Below are positions 63,618 through 64,000 of a stretch of DNA of 64,000 nucleotides, one piece after another. Source of the stretch: Pseudomonas sp. MRSN 12121 (GTDB lineage Bacteria > Pseudomonadota > Gammaproteobacteria > Pseudomonadales > Pseudomonadaceae); the NCBI RefSeq assembly GCF_000931465.1, contig NZ_CP010892.1, positions 2,999,388-3,063,387 on the forward strand. The letters run 5' to 3'. The notes below the pieces were generated by a model, which saw only the letters and a program-made list of their open reading frames with translations, ran no database searches and was not told the origin of the DNA. The translations under genes and the position numbers were made by a program. Each line of letters opens with the position of its first letter. The stretch's first letter is position 1.

Positions 63618-64000
63618 ATGGCATTCGTCCATCGATTTTCCCCGCCGCAGCTGGTGCAGTCCCTGGCGCTGCTGGCGATAGTGGCCGGGGTGGCGACCTG
63701 GTCGTCGCTGCTGCTGACGCCGGCCGAGTCGCGCACCCCGCAGGCGCCGCCGCAAACCCTGGCGGCCCAGGCCCGGAGCCCGGCGCAGCAGTGGTTTTCC
63801 AACCAGCCGCTGGTGCTGGACATCAAGGTCACCGGGCTGTTGGCCAGCCCCCGGGGCGCGGTGGCGATCCTCAGTCTCAACGACGCGCCGCCGCGCAGTT
63901 TCCTGGTGGGCGAGCGCCTAGGCCAGGGCGTGCAATTGGTGGCGATCGAGGGCGACGGCGTGGTGATCGAGCGCGGCGGCGAACGCTCGCGGGTGGAAGT
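63618..64000 (+). CDS. hxcP: type II secretion protein GspC (HxcP-like), N-terminal part
   Basis: The first 127 codons of a GspC-like inner-membrane protein; the gene runs off the window. A TM helix is at about 12-34 (LVQSLALLAIVAGVATWSSLLL), then a proline-rich linker and the start of the homology region VTGLLASPRGAVAILSLNDAPPRSFLVGERLG, which in GspC contacts the secretin. AGGAGGT precedes ATG 63618. Divergent from hxcU and in the order expected of the Hxc system. Confidence 0.88.
   Translation, partial: MAFVHRFSPPQLVQSLALLAIVAGVATWSSLLLTPAESRTPQAPPQTLAAQARSPAQQWFSNQPLVLDIKVTGLLASPRGAVAILSLNDAPPRSFLVGERLGQGVQLVAIEGDGVVIERGGERSRVE

Overview
The window is a gene-dense, GC-rich chromosomal segment from a Pseudomonas, most likely of the P. 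fluorescens lineage. The evidence is the 180-kDa-type NAD-glutamate dehydrogenase, the nadK to pepN neighbourhood, a VreAIR/Hxc-like secretion locus, and the typical Pseudomonas REP palindromes. These occur in two sequence families: one built on GTAGCCGCTGCCGAGC and one on CGAGCAAGCTTCGCTCCTAC. No rRNA, tRNA, CRISPR array, insertion sequence or prophage was seen.

Layout. 1-4.4 kb: 3' end of an Orn/Lys/Arg decarboxylase, a GNAT acetyltransferase, a LysR regulator, a small orphan protein, an FMN reductase and a solitary ArsB-like pump. 4.5-12.1 kb: DUF1853, divergent from a tightly packed chain of nadK, a PPP-type phosphatase, a rhomboid protease, a YeaC-like protein, DUF2797 and pepN. 12.1-20.7 kb: SulP transporter, a Ycf48-like/RND pair, a DUF5629-like protein with a lactonase, and a cluster of tiny exported proteins. 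20.7-26.3 kb: sbcD-sbcC-GST overlapping operon. 26.4-30.3 kb: AT-richer island with a decayed regulator, a PutAbiC-like membrane protein and a fused SF1 helicase/nuclease, the best candidate for an undescribed anti-phage module. 30.5-34.0 kb: P-loop kinase with a small partner, VOC protein, MFS pump with DkgB-like reductase. 34.0-38.2 kb: AT-rich leader, 2OG-Fe(II) oxygenase, a small hypothetical, DUF3300-DUF2950. 38.3-45.1 kb: a six-gene MoxR-DUF58-DUF4381-BatA-BatB-BatD operon. 45.3-48.8 kb: L-2-hydroxyglutarate locus (GntR regulator, LhgO, MHS transporter) with two identical operator palindromes. 48.9-54.6 kb: small conserved protein and NAD-dependent gdhB. 54.9-58.6 kb: a MocR regulator among monooxygenase, cupin, AhpD-like and azoreductase genes that share a promoter motif. 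58.7-64.0 kb: VreA-VreI-VreR cell-surface signalling genes, a four-copy tandem REPIN array, then type II secretion genes of the Hxc type (GspJ, GspH, start of GspC).

Genes working together. The MoxR/Bat operon looks like a chaperone-plus-VWA complex at the inner membrane. SbcCD processes DNA ends and sits beside the putative defence island. LhgR-like repression should couple uptake and oxidation of L-2-hydroxyglutarate. VreAIR is expected to control the adjacent Hxc secretion genes. Functions are inferred from protein motifs and gene order read by eye; no database search was run.
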